Of a DNA stretch of 64,000 nucleotides, positions 45,313-53,479 are shown piece by piece. Where the stretch lies: assembly GCF_030504955.1 (NCBI RefSeq), contig NZ_JAUKTR010000005.1, positions 164,315-228,314 of the forward strand, written 5' to 3'. Made by a program: the position numbers and the translations under genes. The notes under the pieces were generated by a model. The model saw only the letters and a program-made list of their open reading frames with translations. It was not told where the DNA came from and did no database searches. The stretch comes from Peiella sedimenti. GTDB lineage: Bacteria > Pseudomonadota > Alphaproteobacteria > Caulobacterales > Caulobacteraceae. Positions within the stretch are counted from its first letter, which is position 1; every line of letters begins with the position of its first letter.

Positions 45313-46413
45313 ATGGCTCAGACCCTCTCCGCCGCCTACGACCGCCTCGTGCAGGCCGGGACGCTCACCACCGATCCGGCGCAGCGCGCGGCGCTGGACG
45401 CCCTTCAGGCCGTGCTGGGGCGGCTGAACCAACGCCAGGGCCTGTTTCGACGGCGCGTCCAGGCCAGGGGCCTCTACCTCTGGGGACCGCCGGGCCGGGG
45501 CAAGTCCATGCTGATGGACCTGTTCTACCAGGCCGCGCCCCAGCCCAAGCGGAGGGCGCACTTTCACGCCTTCATGGCCGAGGTTCACGAGCTGATCCGC
45601 ACCTGGCGCGAGGGCGATCCCGCTCAGCGCCGCGCCGCCTTCGGTTCGGCCAGGGGCGACGATCCCATCCCGCCCGTCGCCGAGCGCATCGCCCGCGAGG
45701 CGCGCCTGCTCTGCTTCGATGAGCTGCAGGTGACGGACATCGCCGACGCCATGATTCTGGGGCGGCTGTTCCAGGCCCTGTTCGCGCGGGGCGTGACGCT
45801 GGTGGCCACCTCGAACCGCGCGCCTCAGGACCTCTACCGCGACGGCATCAACCGCCAGCTGTTCCTGCCCTTCATCGACATGATCCGGACCGAATGCGAC
45901 GTGGTCCAGCTGTCCGGCGCGCGGGACTGGCGGCTCGACCGGCTGCGGGGCGCCCAGACCTATTTCGTCGAGGAGCCCGAAGGCTTCGAGGCCTGCTGGG
46001 GCGCGCTCAAGGGCGGCGAGACCGAGGAGCCGCACACCCTGACCGTCAAGGGCCGCACCCTGACGCTGGATCGCACCGCCGGTGGTCTCGCCCGCGCCAC
46101 GTTCGATCAGCTGTGCGAGCAACCCCTGGGTCCATCGGACTACCTGGCCGTGGCCGAGGCCTTCCACACCCTGTTCCTTGAGGGGGTCCCCCATCTGGAC
46201 CCCTCGCGCCGCGAGGCGGCCCGCCGCTTCGTCACCCTGATCGACGCCCTCTACGAGGCGCGGGCGCGGCTGGTGGTCCTGGCCGAGGCGGCGCCTGACG
46301 ACCTCTATCCGCAGGGAACAGGGGCCTTCGAGTTCCAGCGCACCGCCTCGCGTTTGCACGAAATGGCCTCCGCCGACTATCTGGAACGCACCGGACAGGA
46401 GCGACCTGAATGA
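45313..46413 (+). CDS. zapE: Cell division ATPase ZapE (AFG1 family)
   Basis: ZapE is an AAA-like ATPase that binds FtsZ and is linked to division and, in mitochondria (AFG1/LACE1), to protein turnover. The 366-residue product has Walker A in LWGPPGRGKSMLMD (near residues 57-70), Walker B in ARLLCFDELQVTD and the family sensor in TSNRAPQDLYRDG. It is complete. Its stop overlaps the YbjN-like gene start by four bases. Confidence 0.93.
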   Translation: MAQTLSAAYDRLVQAGTLTTDPAQRAALDALQAVLGRLNQRQGLFRRRVQARGLYLWGPPGRGKSMLMDLFYQAAPQPKRRAHFHAFMAEVHELIRTWREGDPAQRRAAFGSARGDDPIPPVAERIAREARLLCFDELQVTDIADAMILGRLFQALFARGVTLVATSNRAPQDLYRDGINRQLFLPFIDMIRTECDVVQLSGARDWRLDRLRGAQTYFVEEPEGFEACWGALKGGETEEPHTLTVKGRTLTLDRTAGGLARATFDQLCEQPLGPSDYLAVAEAFHTLFLEGVPHLDPSRREAARRFVTLIDALYEARARLVVLAEAAPDDLYPQGTGAFEFQRTASRLHEMASADYLERTGQERPE

Positions 46414-46913
46414 GAACGATCCTCGTGGCCCTGGCGGCGCTCCTGGCGACGCCTTCCCTTTCGCTCAGCCAGCCCGCGCCCTCGGCCTGGTCGCGCGAGG
46501 CCGCCTCCGCACCGCCCTTCGCCCAGGGCATGACCGAGGATGAGCTGCTGGCCTGGCTGACGGCTCAGGGCGTGTCCGCCGAACGGCGTACGGACTCAGG
46601 CGGGACCTACATGGCCGCCGAACACAACGGCATCGCCTGGGAGGCCCAGCTTCAGGCGTGCGAGGCCGAGCGGTGCCGGGTGCTTGAGTTCTCGTCCGGC
46701 TTCCGCGCCCAGCAGCCCAGCGCCGAGCGCGCCAACGAATGGAACCGGGGCCACCTTTTCCTCAAGGCCGTGGCCGTCGACGGCGGCCTCGTGGCGCGTC
46801 ACCCGGTTTATCTCTCGGGCGGCCTCAGCCGTCAGGCGCTCGACGAGCAGCTCGAGCTGTGGCTGACCTTCCTGCCCGAGTTCGGCGCCTGGGCGATCCC
46901 GCCGGCGACCTAG
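46410..46913 (+). CDS. Exported YbjN-domain protein
   Basis: The 167-residue product has a signal peptide (residues 1-21, ending LSLSQP) and a YbjN-like domain with MTEDELLAWLTAQGV, EFSSGFRAQQPSAERANEWNR and HLFLKAVAVDGG. YbjN-type proteins are type III chaperone-like folds of unknown role; the exported versions are common in Caulobacterales. The start overlaps the zapE stop. The final TAG shares CTAG with the convergent HpcH-family gene. Confidence 0.82.
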   Translation: MRTILVALAALLATPSLSLSQPAPSAWSREAASAPPFAQGMTEDELLAWLTAQGVSAERRTDSGGTYMAAEHNGIAWEAQLQACEAERCRVLEFSSGFRAQQPSAERANEWNRGHLFLKAVAVDGGLVARHPVYLSGGLSRQALDEQLELWLTFLPEFGAWAIPPAT

Positions 46914-47752
46914 TCTAGGCTCGCCAGCAGGGCCTCGGCCCTGCGCAGATGCAGCCGCTCGACCATCTGATCCCCCAGCCTGACCGCCCCGGCCTGGCTG
47001 TTTTCAGGGCGCCCGAACAGCTCGACCACCGAACGGGCCCAGGCCAGTTCGGCCTCTGATGGGGAAAACGCCGCGTTGCAGGGCGCCACCTGGGAGGGGT
47101 GGATCAGGGTCTTGCCGTCGAACCCCCAGGCGCGGCCCTGCGCGCATTCGGCCGCGAAGCCCTCCGCATCGGCGAAGGCGTTGTACACGCCGTCCAGCGC
47201 GAACAGCCCGTTGGCCCGGGCGGCCGCCAGGATCCAGGGGGCGAAGGCGGCGATCACGGGGCGGCCCGGCAAAGCCTGAGCGCCCAGTTCGGCCAGCAGA
47301 TCGTTCTGGCCCAGGATCAGCGCCTTCAGTCGGCCCGGCGCGGCCGAGGCGATGGCGGCCAGGTTCATCAGGCCCGCCGGGGTCTCGATCATGGCCCAGA
47401 CGGCCGTGGTCTCGGGCAGGGTCTCGGCGGCGCGCGCCACATCGGCGGCGCCCTCGACCTTGGGCAGGATCACCGCGTCCGGCGCCGCCCGCGCGGCGGC
47501 CTCCAGGTCGCGTCCGCCCCACGGACTGGAAAGGGCGTTCAGTCTCAGGGCGACCAGCCGCTCGCCGAAGCCTGCGGCCAGGGCCGCGAGCGCCGCCTCG
47601 CGCGCCGCGTCCTTGGCCTCGGGTCCGACCGCATCCTCCAGGTCCAGCGCCACGGCGTCGCACGGCAGGGTCCGGGCCTTGGCCACCGCCCGCTCGCGCT
47701 CCGCCGGCAGGAACAGGACCGAACGCAGGGGCCTCTCGGCAGTGCGCCTCAC
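46910..47752 (-). CDS. HpcH/HpaI aldolase or citrate lyase beta-subunit-like lyase
   Basis: The 280-residue TIM barrel has the CitE family signatures: RSVLFLPAERERAVAKA near the N-terminus, the metal-binding VALDLEDAVGPEAKDAAR, ILPKVEGAADV and VWAMIETPAGLMNLAAIA, and LILGQNDLLAELG. Such enzymes cleave citramalyl- or malyl-type CoA thioesters. The start is a GTG at 47752 that overlaps the thpR stop (GTGA); an earlier start would run inside thpR. No CitD/CitF partners are present, so it is a stand-alone CitE-type lyase. Confidence 0.87.
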   Translation of the reverse strand: MRRTAERPLRSVLFLPAERERAVAKARTLPCDAVALDLEDAVGPEAKDAAREAALAALAAGFGERLVALRLNALSSPWGGRDLEAAARAAPDAVILPKVEGAADVARAAETLPETTAVWAMIETPAGLMNLAAIASAAPGRLKALILGQNDLLAELGAQALPGRPVIAAFAPWILAAARANGLFALDGVYNAFADAEGFAAECAQGRAWGFDGKTLIHPSQVAPCNAAFSPSEAELAWARSVVELFGRPENSQAGAVRLGDQMVERLHLRRAEALLASLD

Positions 47753-48279
47753 AGCAGGTACTCCCGCTCCAGTTCGTAGGTGGAGCCGTTTAGCGACAGC
47801 CACGACGAATAGAGGCCGAACCGATCCACCCGAAATGGCGGCGACCTGAGCAGATTGTGCCCCGTGATCCAGGCGGCGACGCGCTTGGGATCGGGACGTT
47901 TCAGATAGGCCAGGGTCACGTGCGGACGGTAGGCGCGCGTCTCGGCCGCCAGCCCTGCGCGCCGTGCAGCGGTCTCGCACTTGCGATGCAGCGCCTCCAG
48001 CGCCTCGGAAGGGGCGACGCCGGCCCAGACCGCCCGCTCGGTATGGCCATCCCCGAACGCCCCGACGCCCTCAAGATTCAGCTCGAAGGGCGCGCGATGA
48101 ATGGAGCTCAGCTCCGCGTCCAGGTCGTCCGCCTGCCGGGGCGTCGCCTCGCCGAAGAAGCGCAGGGTGATGTGCAGCGCCTCGCGCGGCCGCCACTTCG
48201 CCCCCGGCAGGCCGGACTGGCGACGGGCCAGGCCGTCGGCCACGTCCTCTGGCACGGCGATGGCGGCGAACAGGCGCAT
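47749..48279 (-). CDS. thpR: RNA 2',3'-cyclic phosphodiesterase (2'-5' RNA ligase family)
   Basis: The 176-residue product has the 2H phosphoesterase repeat: HITLRFFG (near residue 36) and HVTLAYLKRPDPKR (near 125), each supplying a catalytic His-x-Thr. The reaction is opening of 2',3'-cyclic phosphate RNA ends. The family length is about 180 residues, and the ATG at 48279 begins the family-typical MRLFAAIAVPEDV. It is coupled to the CitE-like lyase gene downstream, an uncommon partner. Confidence 0.88.
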   Translation of the reverse strand: MRLFAAIAVPEDVADGLARRQSGLPGAKWRPREALHITLRFFGEATPRQADDLDAELSSIHRAPFELNLEGVGAFGDGHTERAVWAGVAPSEALEALHRKCETAARRAGLAAETRAYRPHVTLAYLKRPDPKRVAAWITGHNLLRSPPFRVDRFGLYSSWLSLNGSTYELEREYLL

Positions 48280-48398
48280 GGCGCTTCCTAGCCAGATTGC
48301 GGCGCGAAGGCGACGGGCGATCACGTTTTCGGGAACAGGCGTGGCGCTGGGCGGTTGGGGCCGGGCGTAACCGCTCATCAGTCAAAGGAGACTTCCCC

Positions 48399-49034
48399 AT
48401 GCGACGCACCGCGACCGCCCTTGTAACCGTGCTTTCCGCCGCCGCTCTCGGCCTGGCCGCCTGCGGCGACAACGAGTCCGACGCCAACACGGCGCGGAAC
48501 CCGGCCGGTCAGTCCGAAGGCGAGGTTCTGACCGACGGGGCCATGCAGCCGGGCATGGGCGCCGAGACCCCCAGCGACGCCATGGGCTTCCTGCAGATGG
48601 CGGCCGTGAGCAACATGTTTGAGATCGAATCCTCGCGCCTGGCCAAGGAGAAGAACCAGCCCGCGCCGATCACCGAGTTCGCCGACATGATGATCACCGA
48701 TCATACCCGCGCCGGCCAGGACATGCAGGCCGCCGTCAGCGAAGCCGGCCTCAACTTCACCATGCCGACGTCGCTGGACGCCGAGCACATGCAGAAGATG
48801 AACGACCTGCGCGGCCTGAACGGCGAGGACTTCGGCGACCGCTACCTCGACATCCAGACCGAGGCCCATGAGCGCGCCGTGGCCCTGTTCCAGAACTACG
48901 CCCAGAACGGCGACAATCCGCGTCTGAAGCAGTTCGCCGCCACGACCCTGCCGGCGCTGCAGCGTCACCTTGACCGGGTGCGCCAGCTGGACGACCGCGA
49001 AGCCAACGAGGCCGGCGCGGCTGGAACCAACTGA
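48399..49034 (+). CDS. DUF4142 lipoprotein
   Basis: The 211-residue product has a lipobox LAAC (Cys22), an acidic linker and the helical DUF4142 domain. The domain includes FLQMAAVSNMFEIESSRLAKEK, EFADMMITDHTRAGQDMQA and an ADMMITDH metal-like pair; it resembles ferritin-like exported proteins seen in envelope stress. AAAGGAG seven bases before the ATG fixes the start. It precedes two other small envelope genes on the same strand. Confidence 0.87.
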   Translation: MRRTATALVTVLSAAALGLAACGDNESDANTARNPAGQSEGEVLTDGAMQPGMGAETPSDAMGFLQMAAVSNMFEIESSRLAKEKNQPAPITEFADMMITDHTRAGQDMQAAVSEAGLNFTMPTSLDAEHMQKMNDLRGLNGEDFGDRYLDIQTEAHERAVALFQNYAQNGDNPRLKQFAATTLPALQRHLDRVRQLDDREANEAGAAGTN

Positions 49035-49159
49035 TCCCCGGCACGCTAAGCGGAGAAGCGGGGCGGAACGTCGGATTTTCGCTGGAACCTTGGCCGTGAG
49101 ACTGGCGTTCCGCCCCCAGCCGATCCTATATGCGTCCAAGCTTCGCCGGAGACATCATC

Positions 49160-49540
49160 ATGGCCCGTAATCCGACCACGCGCGCGGCGATCAAGACCGA
49201 CGCCAAGGCGCTCAAAGAAGACCTCAAGACCGGCCTGCGCGAGGAGGCCGATCATCTCAAGGACGTGGCGTCACGCGCCGAGGCCACCGTGCGCCAGCGC
49301 GCCGAACAGGCTCGCGAGCGCGCCCGCGAAATGTACGACACCACCCGCGACCGGGCGTCCGCCTACTACGACGAGGCCCGTCAGCGCGGCCGGGTCTATT
49401 ACGACGAGGCCACCGAGAAGCTCGACGAGTACCAGCGCCTGCTCAGCGAGCGGGTGCAGGAAAAGCCCCTGCAGTCGGCGGCCATCGCCATGGGCATCGG
49501 CTTCTTCCTGGGCGTGCTGCTGAGCGGCCGCCGCCGCTGA
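49160..49540 (+). CDS. DUF883-like membrane-anchored helical protein (ElaB/YqjD type)
   Basis: The 126-residue product is almost entirely amphipathic helix (about residues 10-100, rich in Arg, Glu, Ala and Tyr), followed by one membrane helix (AAIAMGIGFFLGVLLSG) and RRR at the end. ElaB and YqjD in E. coli are inner-membrane proteins that bind ribosomes in stationary phase. A similar tethering role is inferred. It is coupled (TGATG) to the next gene. Confidence 0.85.
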   Translation: MARNPTTRAAIKTDAKALKEDLKTGLREEADHLKDVASRAEATVRQRAEQARERAREMYDTTRDRASAYYDEARQRGRVYYDEATEKLDEYQRLLSERVQEKPLQSAAIAMGIGFFLGVLLSGRRR

Positions 49541-49941
49541 TGTTCGGACGGGGGCTGGTCACTACCCTGGTCGCCGCCGCGGCCGCTTCGGCGGCGGCGG
49601 TGGTGATCGTCGTGTCGCTGGGCGCGGCGGTCTTCTACCTGCTCAGCGGGTTCATTCCCGCCTGGGCGGCCGCCGCCTGCACCGCGCTGGTCTTCGCCCT
49701 GGCGGGCTTCATCGCCTACCGCGCCGCCGTAGGCGCCCGCGAGGCCGAGGACGCTGAAGAGGAAGAAGAGGTCGGCATCACTGACCGCGCCATCGCCCTG
49801 TTCAAGCAGCGGCCGATCCTGGGCACGGTCGCCGCCCTGGCGGCCGGCTTCATCTTCCTGCGCAATCCGGCCCTGACCACCCTGGTGGCCGCCGCCTTCA
49901 CCGAAAAGGCGCACACCCGCAATCGCGGGCGCCGACGCTAG
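49540..49941 (+). CDS. Small membrane protein coupled to the DUF883-like gene
   Basis: The 133-residue product has two adjacent N-terminal membrane helices (about residues 6-31 and 38-63), an acidic linker (GAREAEDAEEEEEVG) and a third hydrophobic helix (PILGTVAALAAGFIFLRNP), and ends basic. I do not recognise a named family; the helical hairpin plus linker resembles YqjE-type partners of YqjD. Shared ATG/TGA with the upstream gene suggests stoichiometric co-expression. A T-run at 49948-49954 follows a short GC-rich hairpin and may terminate the unit. Confidence 0.78.
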   Translation: MFGRGLVTTLVAAAAASAAAVVIVVSLGAAVFYLLSGFIPAWAAAACTALVFALAGFIAYRAAVGAREAEDAEEEEEVGITDRAIALFKQRPILGTVAALAAGFIFLRNPALTTLVAAAFTEKAHTRNRGRRR

Positions 49942-49957
49942 CGGCTGTTTTTTCTGG

Positions 49958-50010
49958 ACCGAACTCTGAGCTTCGCGGGCGTGCGGCCCGCTCAACCGAT
50001 TTCGGTCTAG
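49958..50010. repeat. 53-bp imperfect palindromic repeat, copy B
   Basis: This element is 45/53 identical without gaps to 14021-14073. Outer arms ACCGAACTC and GATTTCGGT pair with one mismatch; inner GCGGGC/GCCCGC form a second stem that is weaker in copy A. It lies between converging genes. Its CTAG end contains the coq7 stop codon, at the same place as in copy A. Confidence 0.7.
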
Positions 50011-50576
50011 ATCTTCTCGCTGATCTTGATGGCGGCGCGGCAGCCCGCCTGGATCGCCGCCGACAGCACCGCATAGCCGGGCGCCTCGCGCGCGCCCTCG
50101 TCCACCGCCTGGTCGCGGTGGGCCAGTTCCTCGTCGCGAAAGCGCGACAGCTCCGCCGCCAGCTCCGGCTCGCGCTCGGCCAGCTCTTCAATCTGGGTCG
50201 CGTAGTGGTCCTCGATGACGGTCTCGACCGCCTCGGTGCAGGCGTGCGCCGCCTTCTCACCCAAAAGGGCCGTGCCCGCCCCCACGGCGAATCCGGCCGC
50301 GCGCCACAGCGGGGCCAGCAGGGTCGGGCGCACCCGATGCTCGGTCAGAAGCGCGTCGAAGCGGTTCAGGTGGGCCTGCTCGTGACCCTCCATGTCGGCC
50401 AGGACCTCGGCGGCGCGCTCGCGGCCCGGCGCCTGGCCCAGCACGGCGCGCTGGCCGCGATAGATATGCACCGCCCCCAGCTCGCCGGCGTGGTCGACGC
50501 GCAGAATTTCCGCCAGGCGGGCGCGGGTCTGGCCCAGGCCGGGGCGCGGCAGGGGAATGTCACGAGCGGGGCGCAC
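50007..50576 (-). CDS. coq7: Demethoxyubiquinone hydroxylase, Coq7 family
   Basis: Coq7 hydroxylates the last unsubstituted ring carbon in ubiquinone synthesis. The 189-residue product is a ferritin-like diiron protein with the ligands visible in RVDHAGELGAVHIY, MEGHEQAHLN, and C-terminal EDHYATQIEEL and FRDEELAHRDQAV. It uses Coq7 rather than a UbiF-type flavoprotein. The dsbB stop overlaps this gene's start by 17 bases, so the two are coupled. The stop codon is inside repeat copy B. Confidence 0.94.
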   Translation of the reverse strand: MRPARDIPLPRPGLGQTRARLAEILRVDHAGELGAVHIYRGQRAVLGQAPGRERAAEVLADMEGHEQAHLNRFDALLTEHRVRPTLLAPLWRAAGFAVGAGTALLGEKAAHACTEAVETVIEDHYATQIEELAEREPELAAELSRFRDEELAHRDQAVDEGAREAPGYAVLSAAIQAGCRAAIKISEKI

Positions 50577-51093
50577 GGGCGTCCTCCGGACGGCGCGAGG
50601 CGATCAGGCTGATGACCGCCAACACCACCGAGATCAGCGCGTTCCACCCGGCCATGGAAATGCCGAGCCAGCTCCAGGCGACCACATCGCACATGGGCGG
50701 ACGGGCGCGGGCCGTGCCGTCCAGGAAGGCGGACAGCTGGGACAGGTCCACCTGGCCGCCGCCGCCCGAACAGGTCGCCGGCAGATCCCACCACTTCAGT
50801 TCGCCGCCGGCGTGATAGCCGGCCACGATGGCGGATGTGGCGAAGATGGCGAACAGCAGGAAGGCCGTGATCCGCGGCGTGCCCCTGGCCCGGCTGATCA
50901 GGGCCCAGGCGGTGCCCATGGCCGACAGCCCGGCCGCGGCCCACAGCACCTCGCGCTGCTTCAGGCACAGGGCGCAGGGCGCCAGCCCCCCATAGACCTC
51001 GAAGGCGTGCGCCGCCGCCAGCAGGGACAGGGAAGCCAGCAGCGCGAACGCGCACCACCAGCGGGTCACGAAGCGATAGATGTCCATCATCAC
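50560..51093 (-). CDS. dsbB: Disulfide bond formation protein B
   Basis: DsbB reoxidises the periplasmic oxidase DsbA and sends electrons to quinone. The 177-residue product has four membrane helices and the two cysteine pairs: C40-A-L-C43 in the first periplasmic loop and C108/C135 in the second. It lies upstream of coq7, whose product makes the quinone acceptor. No dsbA is visible in this window. Confidence 0.92.
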   Translation of the reverse strand: MMMDIYRFVTRWWCAFALLASLSLLAAAHAFEVYGGLAPCALCLKQREVLWAAAGLSAMGTAWALISRARGTPRITAFLLFAIFATSAIVAGYHAGGELKWWDLPATCSGGGGQVDLSQLSAFLDGTARARPPMCDVVAWSWLGISMAGWNALISVVLAVISLIASRRPEDARAPRS

Positions 51094-51198
51094 CCGCCAG
51101 CATTAGCGCGGCCTCAAGGCGGCGTCGATTGCCTGGTTGGGCGTTACGTCCACGCCGTGCGGATGCTAAGCCCCGAGGCGACCGAAGCAGAGGCCCGG

Positions 51199-51840
51199 AT
51201 GACTTCCACACCCCCCGCTCCCAAGACGGACGACGTCAGCCACGACCTGGTCCGCCTGCTGCGCCGCCTGGCCGACGACGGCGGCGAGAGCGGACTGACC
51301 CTGGCCGAAATCCGCGACCGGCTGGACGAGCGCGCCTACGGGCTTCTGATCCTGCTGCTGTCGATCCCCTGCCTTGTGCCGGGCCTTTACGGCGTGCCCC
51401 AGGTCGTCGGCCTGGTCATCATCGTGATCGCCGCCCAGCTGCTGCTGGGCCGCGAGGAGCCCTGGCTGCCGGGATGGATGCTGCGTCTGCGCGCGCGCCA
51501 GAGCTGGCTGAACGCCATGGCCGACTTCTCCGAACAGCGGCTGGGCTGGATCGACCGGCTGTCGCGGCCCCGGCTGCTGATGTTCTCGACCGGCTTCGGC
51601 GAGCGGCTGGCGGCCGTCTTCATGATCCTGGCGACCCTGACCATCGTCCTGCCGCTGACCAACACGATCCCCTCGGTGGCCCTGGCGCTGCTGGCGGTCG
51701 GCCTCATCCAGCGGGACGGCCTGTTCGTCCTCGGCGGCTGCGCCATCGCCACCGCCTGGATCGGATTGCTCAGCGCGGTCGGGGTGGGTCTGCTCATCGG
51801 GGCGGACTGGGCCCTGCGCCTGCTGCCTGGCGCCGCCTGA
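51199..51840 (+). CDS. ExoD-family membrane protein
   Basis: The 213-residue product has a polar N-terminus and several hydrophobic segments (near residues 50-85, 130-165 and 170-205), with the ExoD signatures YGLLILLLSIPCLVPG and LLLGREEPWLP. ExoD in rhizobia affects exopolysaccharide and alkaline stress. AGAGG six bases before 51199 supports this ATG; an upstream ATG at 51163 is possible. It is monocistronic, divergent from dsbB. Confidence 0.85.
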   Translation: MTSTPPAPKTDDVSHDLVRLLRRLADDGGESGLTLAEIRDRLDERAYGLLILLLSIPCLVPGLYGVPQVVGLVIIVIAAQLLLGREEPWLPGWMLRLRARQSWLNAMADFSEQRLGWIDRLSRPRLLMFSTGFGERLAAVFMILATLTIVLPLTNTIPSVALALLAVGLIQRDGLFVLGGCAIATAWIGLLSAVGVGLLIGADWALRLLPGAA

Positions 51841-51865
51841 TCGCCGCGACTTGATCCAGCGCAAA

Positions 51866-51893
51866 CTTGGATTCGCGGGCGGGCGGCTATAGG
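51866..51893 (+). promoter_or_regulatory. Candidate promoter for hppD
   Basis: TTGGAT (51867-51872) and TATAGG (51888-51893) are 15 bases apart, a short spacing, in the 97-base gap before hppD. A GANTC site (GATTC, 51870-51874), the target of the alphaproteobacterial methylase CcrM, overlaps the first box. This is a weak call. Confidence 0.25.
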
Positions 51894-51937
51894 GTCCGCT
51901 CGCAATCCCTCCCCAGTCGCCGCCCAAGGAGACCACC

Positions 51938-53002
51938 ATGGTCGATCACGTGGAAAACCCGCTCGGCACCGACGGCTTTGAGTTCGTCGAGTTCACCGCC
52001 GACGACGCCGACGGCATGATCAAGACCTTCGAGACCATGGGCTTCGTCCAGACCCACGTGCGCCCCGACGGCGAGGTGGTGCGCATGAAGCAGGGCGACA
52101 TCACCTTCCTGGTCAACCGCATGTCCAGCGGCCACGCCGCCGATTTCCGCAAGGACCACGGTCCCTCGGCCGCCGGCATGGCCTTCCGCGTGCGCAATGC
52201 GGCCGACGCCTTCGAAAAGGCCCTGGCCAAGGGCGCCAGAAAGGCCGATCCCGCCACTTCGGCCCTGGGTCCGGACGCCTATGTGTTGGAGGGGATCGGC
52301 GGTTCACACCTGTATCTGATCGACCGCTACGGCGAGCGCAGCCTCTATGACGGCTGGACCGAGGTTCCCGGCTGGCGCGAGGCGGAGGCGAAGAACAGCG
52401 TCGGCCTGCACCTGCTGGATCACCTGACCCACAACGTGCGCCGCGGCCAGATGCGCACCTGGTCGGGCTTCTACGGCGACGTCTTCAACTTCCAGGAGCA
52501 GAAGTACTTCGACATCAAGGGCAAGGCGACGGGCCTCTTCAGCCAGGCGATGATCGCGCCGGATCGGATGATCCGCATTCCGCTCAACGAGAGCCAGGAC
52601 GAGCAGTCCCAGATCGAGGAGTTCCTCAAGCGCTACAACGGCGAGGGCATCCAGCACATCGCCCTGGCCACCGACGACATCTTCGAGACCGTCGAGGAGC
52701 TGAAGCGTCGGGGCGTGGCCTTCCAGGACACCATCGAGACCTATTTCGAACTGATCGACAAACGCCTGCCCGGCCACGGCGAGGACGTGGAGCGCATGCG
52801 CAAGAACCGCATCCTCATCGATGGGTCCGATGAAGAGGGCCTCCTGCTGCAGATCTTCACCCAGGACGTGTTCGGACCGATCTTCTTCGAGATCATTCAG
52901 CGCAAGGGCAACCAGGCCTTTGGCGAGGGCAACTTCCAGGCCCTCTTCGACTCCATCGAGCTGGACCAGATTCGCCGCGGCGTCATCAAGGTGGACGCCT
53001 AA
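51938..53002 (+). CDS. hppD: 4-hydroxyphenylpyruvate dioxygenase
   Basis: HppD turns 4-hydroxyphenylpyruvate into homogentisate in tyrosine catabolism. The 354-residue product has two VOC-type barrels; the Fe(II) triad sits in HLLDHLTHNV (first His), GIQHIALATDDI (second His) and IFFEIIQRKG (Glu), with FTQDVFGPIFFE at the C-terminus. hmgA, the next enzyme, is 2.7 kb downstream on the same strand, with the divergent sirtuin between them. Confidence 0.95.
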   Translation: MVDHVENPLGTDGFEFVEFTADDADGMIKTFETMGFVQTHVRPDGEVVRMKQGDITFLVNRMSSGHAADFRKDHGPSAAGMAFRVRNAADAFEKALAKGARKADPATSALGPDAYVLEGIGGSHLYLIDRYGERSLYDGWTEVPGWREAEAKNSVGLHLLDHLTHNVRRGQMRTWSGFYGDVFNFQEQKYFDIKGKATGLFSQAMIAPDRMIRIPLNESQDEQSQIEEFLKRYNGEGIQHIALATDDIFETVEELKRRGVAFQDTIETYFELIDKRLPGHGEDVERMRKNRILIDGSDEEGLLLQIFTQDVFGPIFFEIIQRKGNQAFGEGNFQALFDSIELDQIRRGVIKVDA

Positions 53003-53008
53003 AGGCCG

Positions 53009-53479
53009 ATGCGCGCCGCGGCCGCGCTCCTTCTCGTCGTCTTGCTTGGCGGCCCCGCGGTCGCCCAGACCAGCAGCGCCTTGACGCCGCGCATCCTGAA
53101 CGAGGTCTGCCTGCCCTTTCTTCGCGGCGGCAACATCCTGACGGCGGGGCGGACGGCCCTGAGCGACCGCTTCCGCTTCCGCATCGTCGACAATCGCGCC
53201 GGCGATCCGGTCGCGCCCATGCTGGTGCTGCGCGGTCAGGGCGGATCGGCGCTTCGCCTGCGCATGGGCAATCCGCGCAGCTGCATCCTCACCATCCCCG
53301 AGGCCAGTGTTGAGACCGTCGCCGGCGCGGCCGGGGCCTCGCTCGAACAGGCCGGGTTCGTGCGCGTCGTCTCGCGGGCCGAGCGCGTGCGCTGGACCGC
53401 CGCCCAGGGCGACGTGATCATCGACCGCAACAGCCGCGACACCACGACCGTTACGGTCCGAAGCCCGCTCAGGCGCTAA
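53009..53479 (+). CDS. Exported protein of unknown function
   Basis: The product has 156 residues: a signal peptide (residues 1-19, ending GPAVAQ), then a mainly beta-strand domain. One Cys (EVCLPFL) may pair with another (RSCILTIP). I recognise no family. It starts six bases after hppD, so it is co-transcribed with it, and its stop overlaps the convergent sirtuin stop by four bases. Confidence 0.68.
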   Translation: MRAAAALLLVVLLGGPAVAQTSSALTPRILNEVCLPFLRGGNILTAGRTALSDRFRFRIVDNRAGDPVAPMLVLRGQGGSALRLRMGNPRSCILTIPEASVETVAGAAGASLEQAGFVRVVSRAERVRWTAAQGDVIIDRNSRDTTTVTVRSPLRR

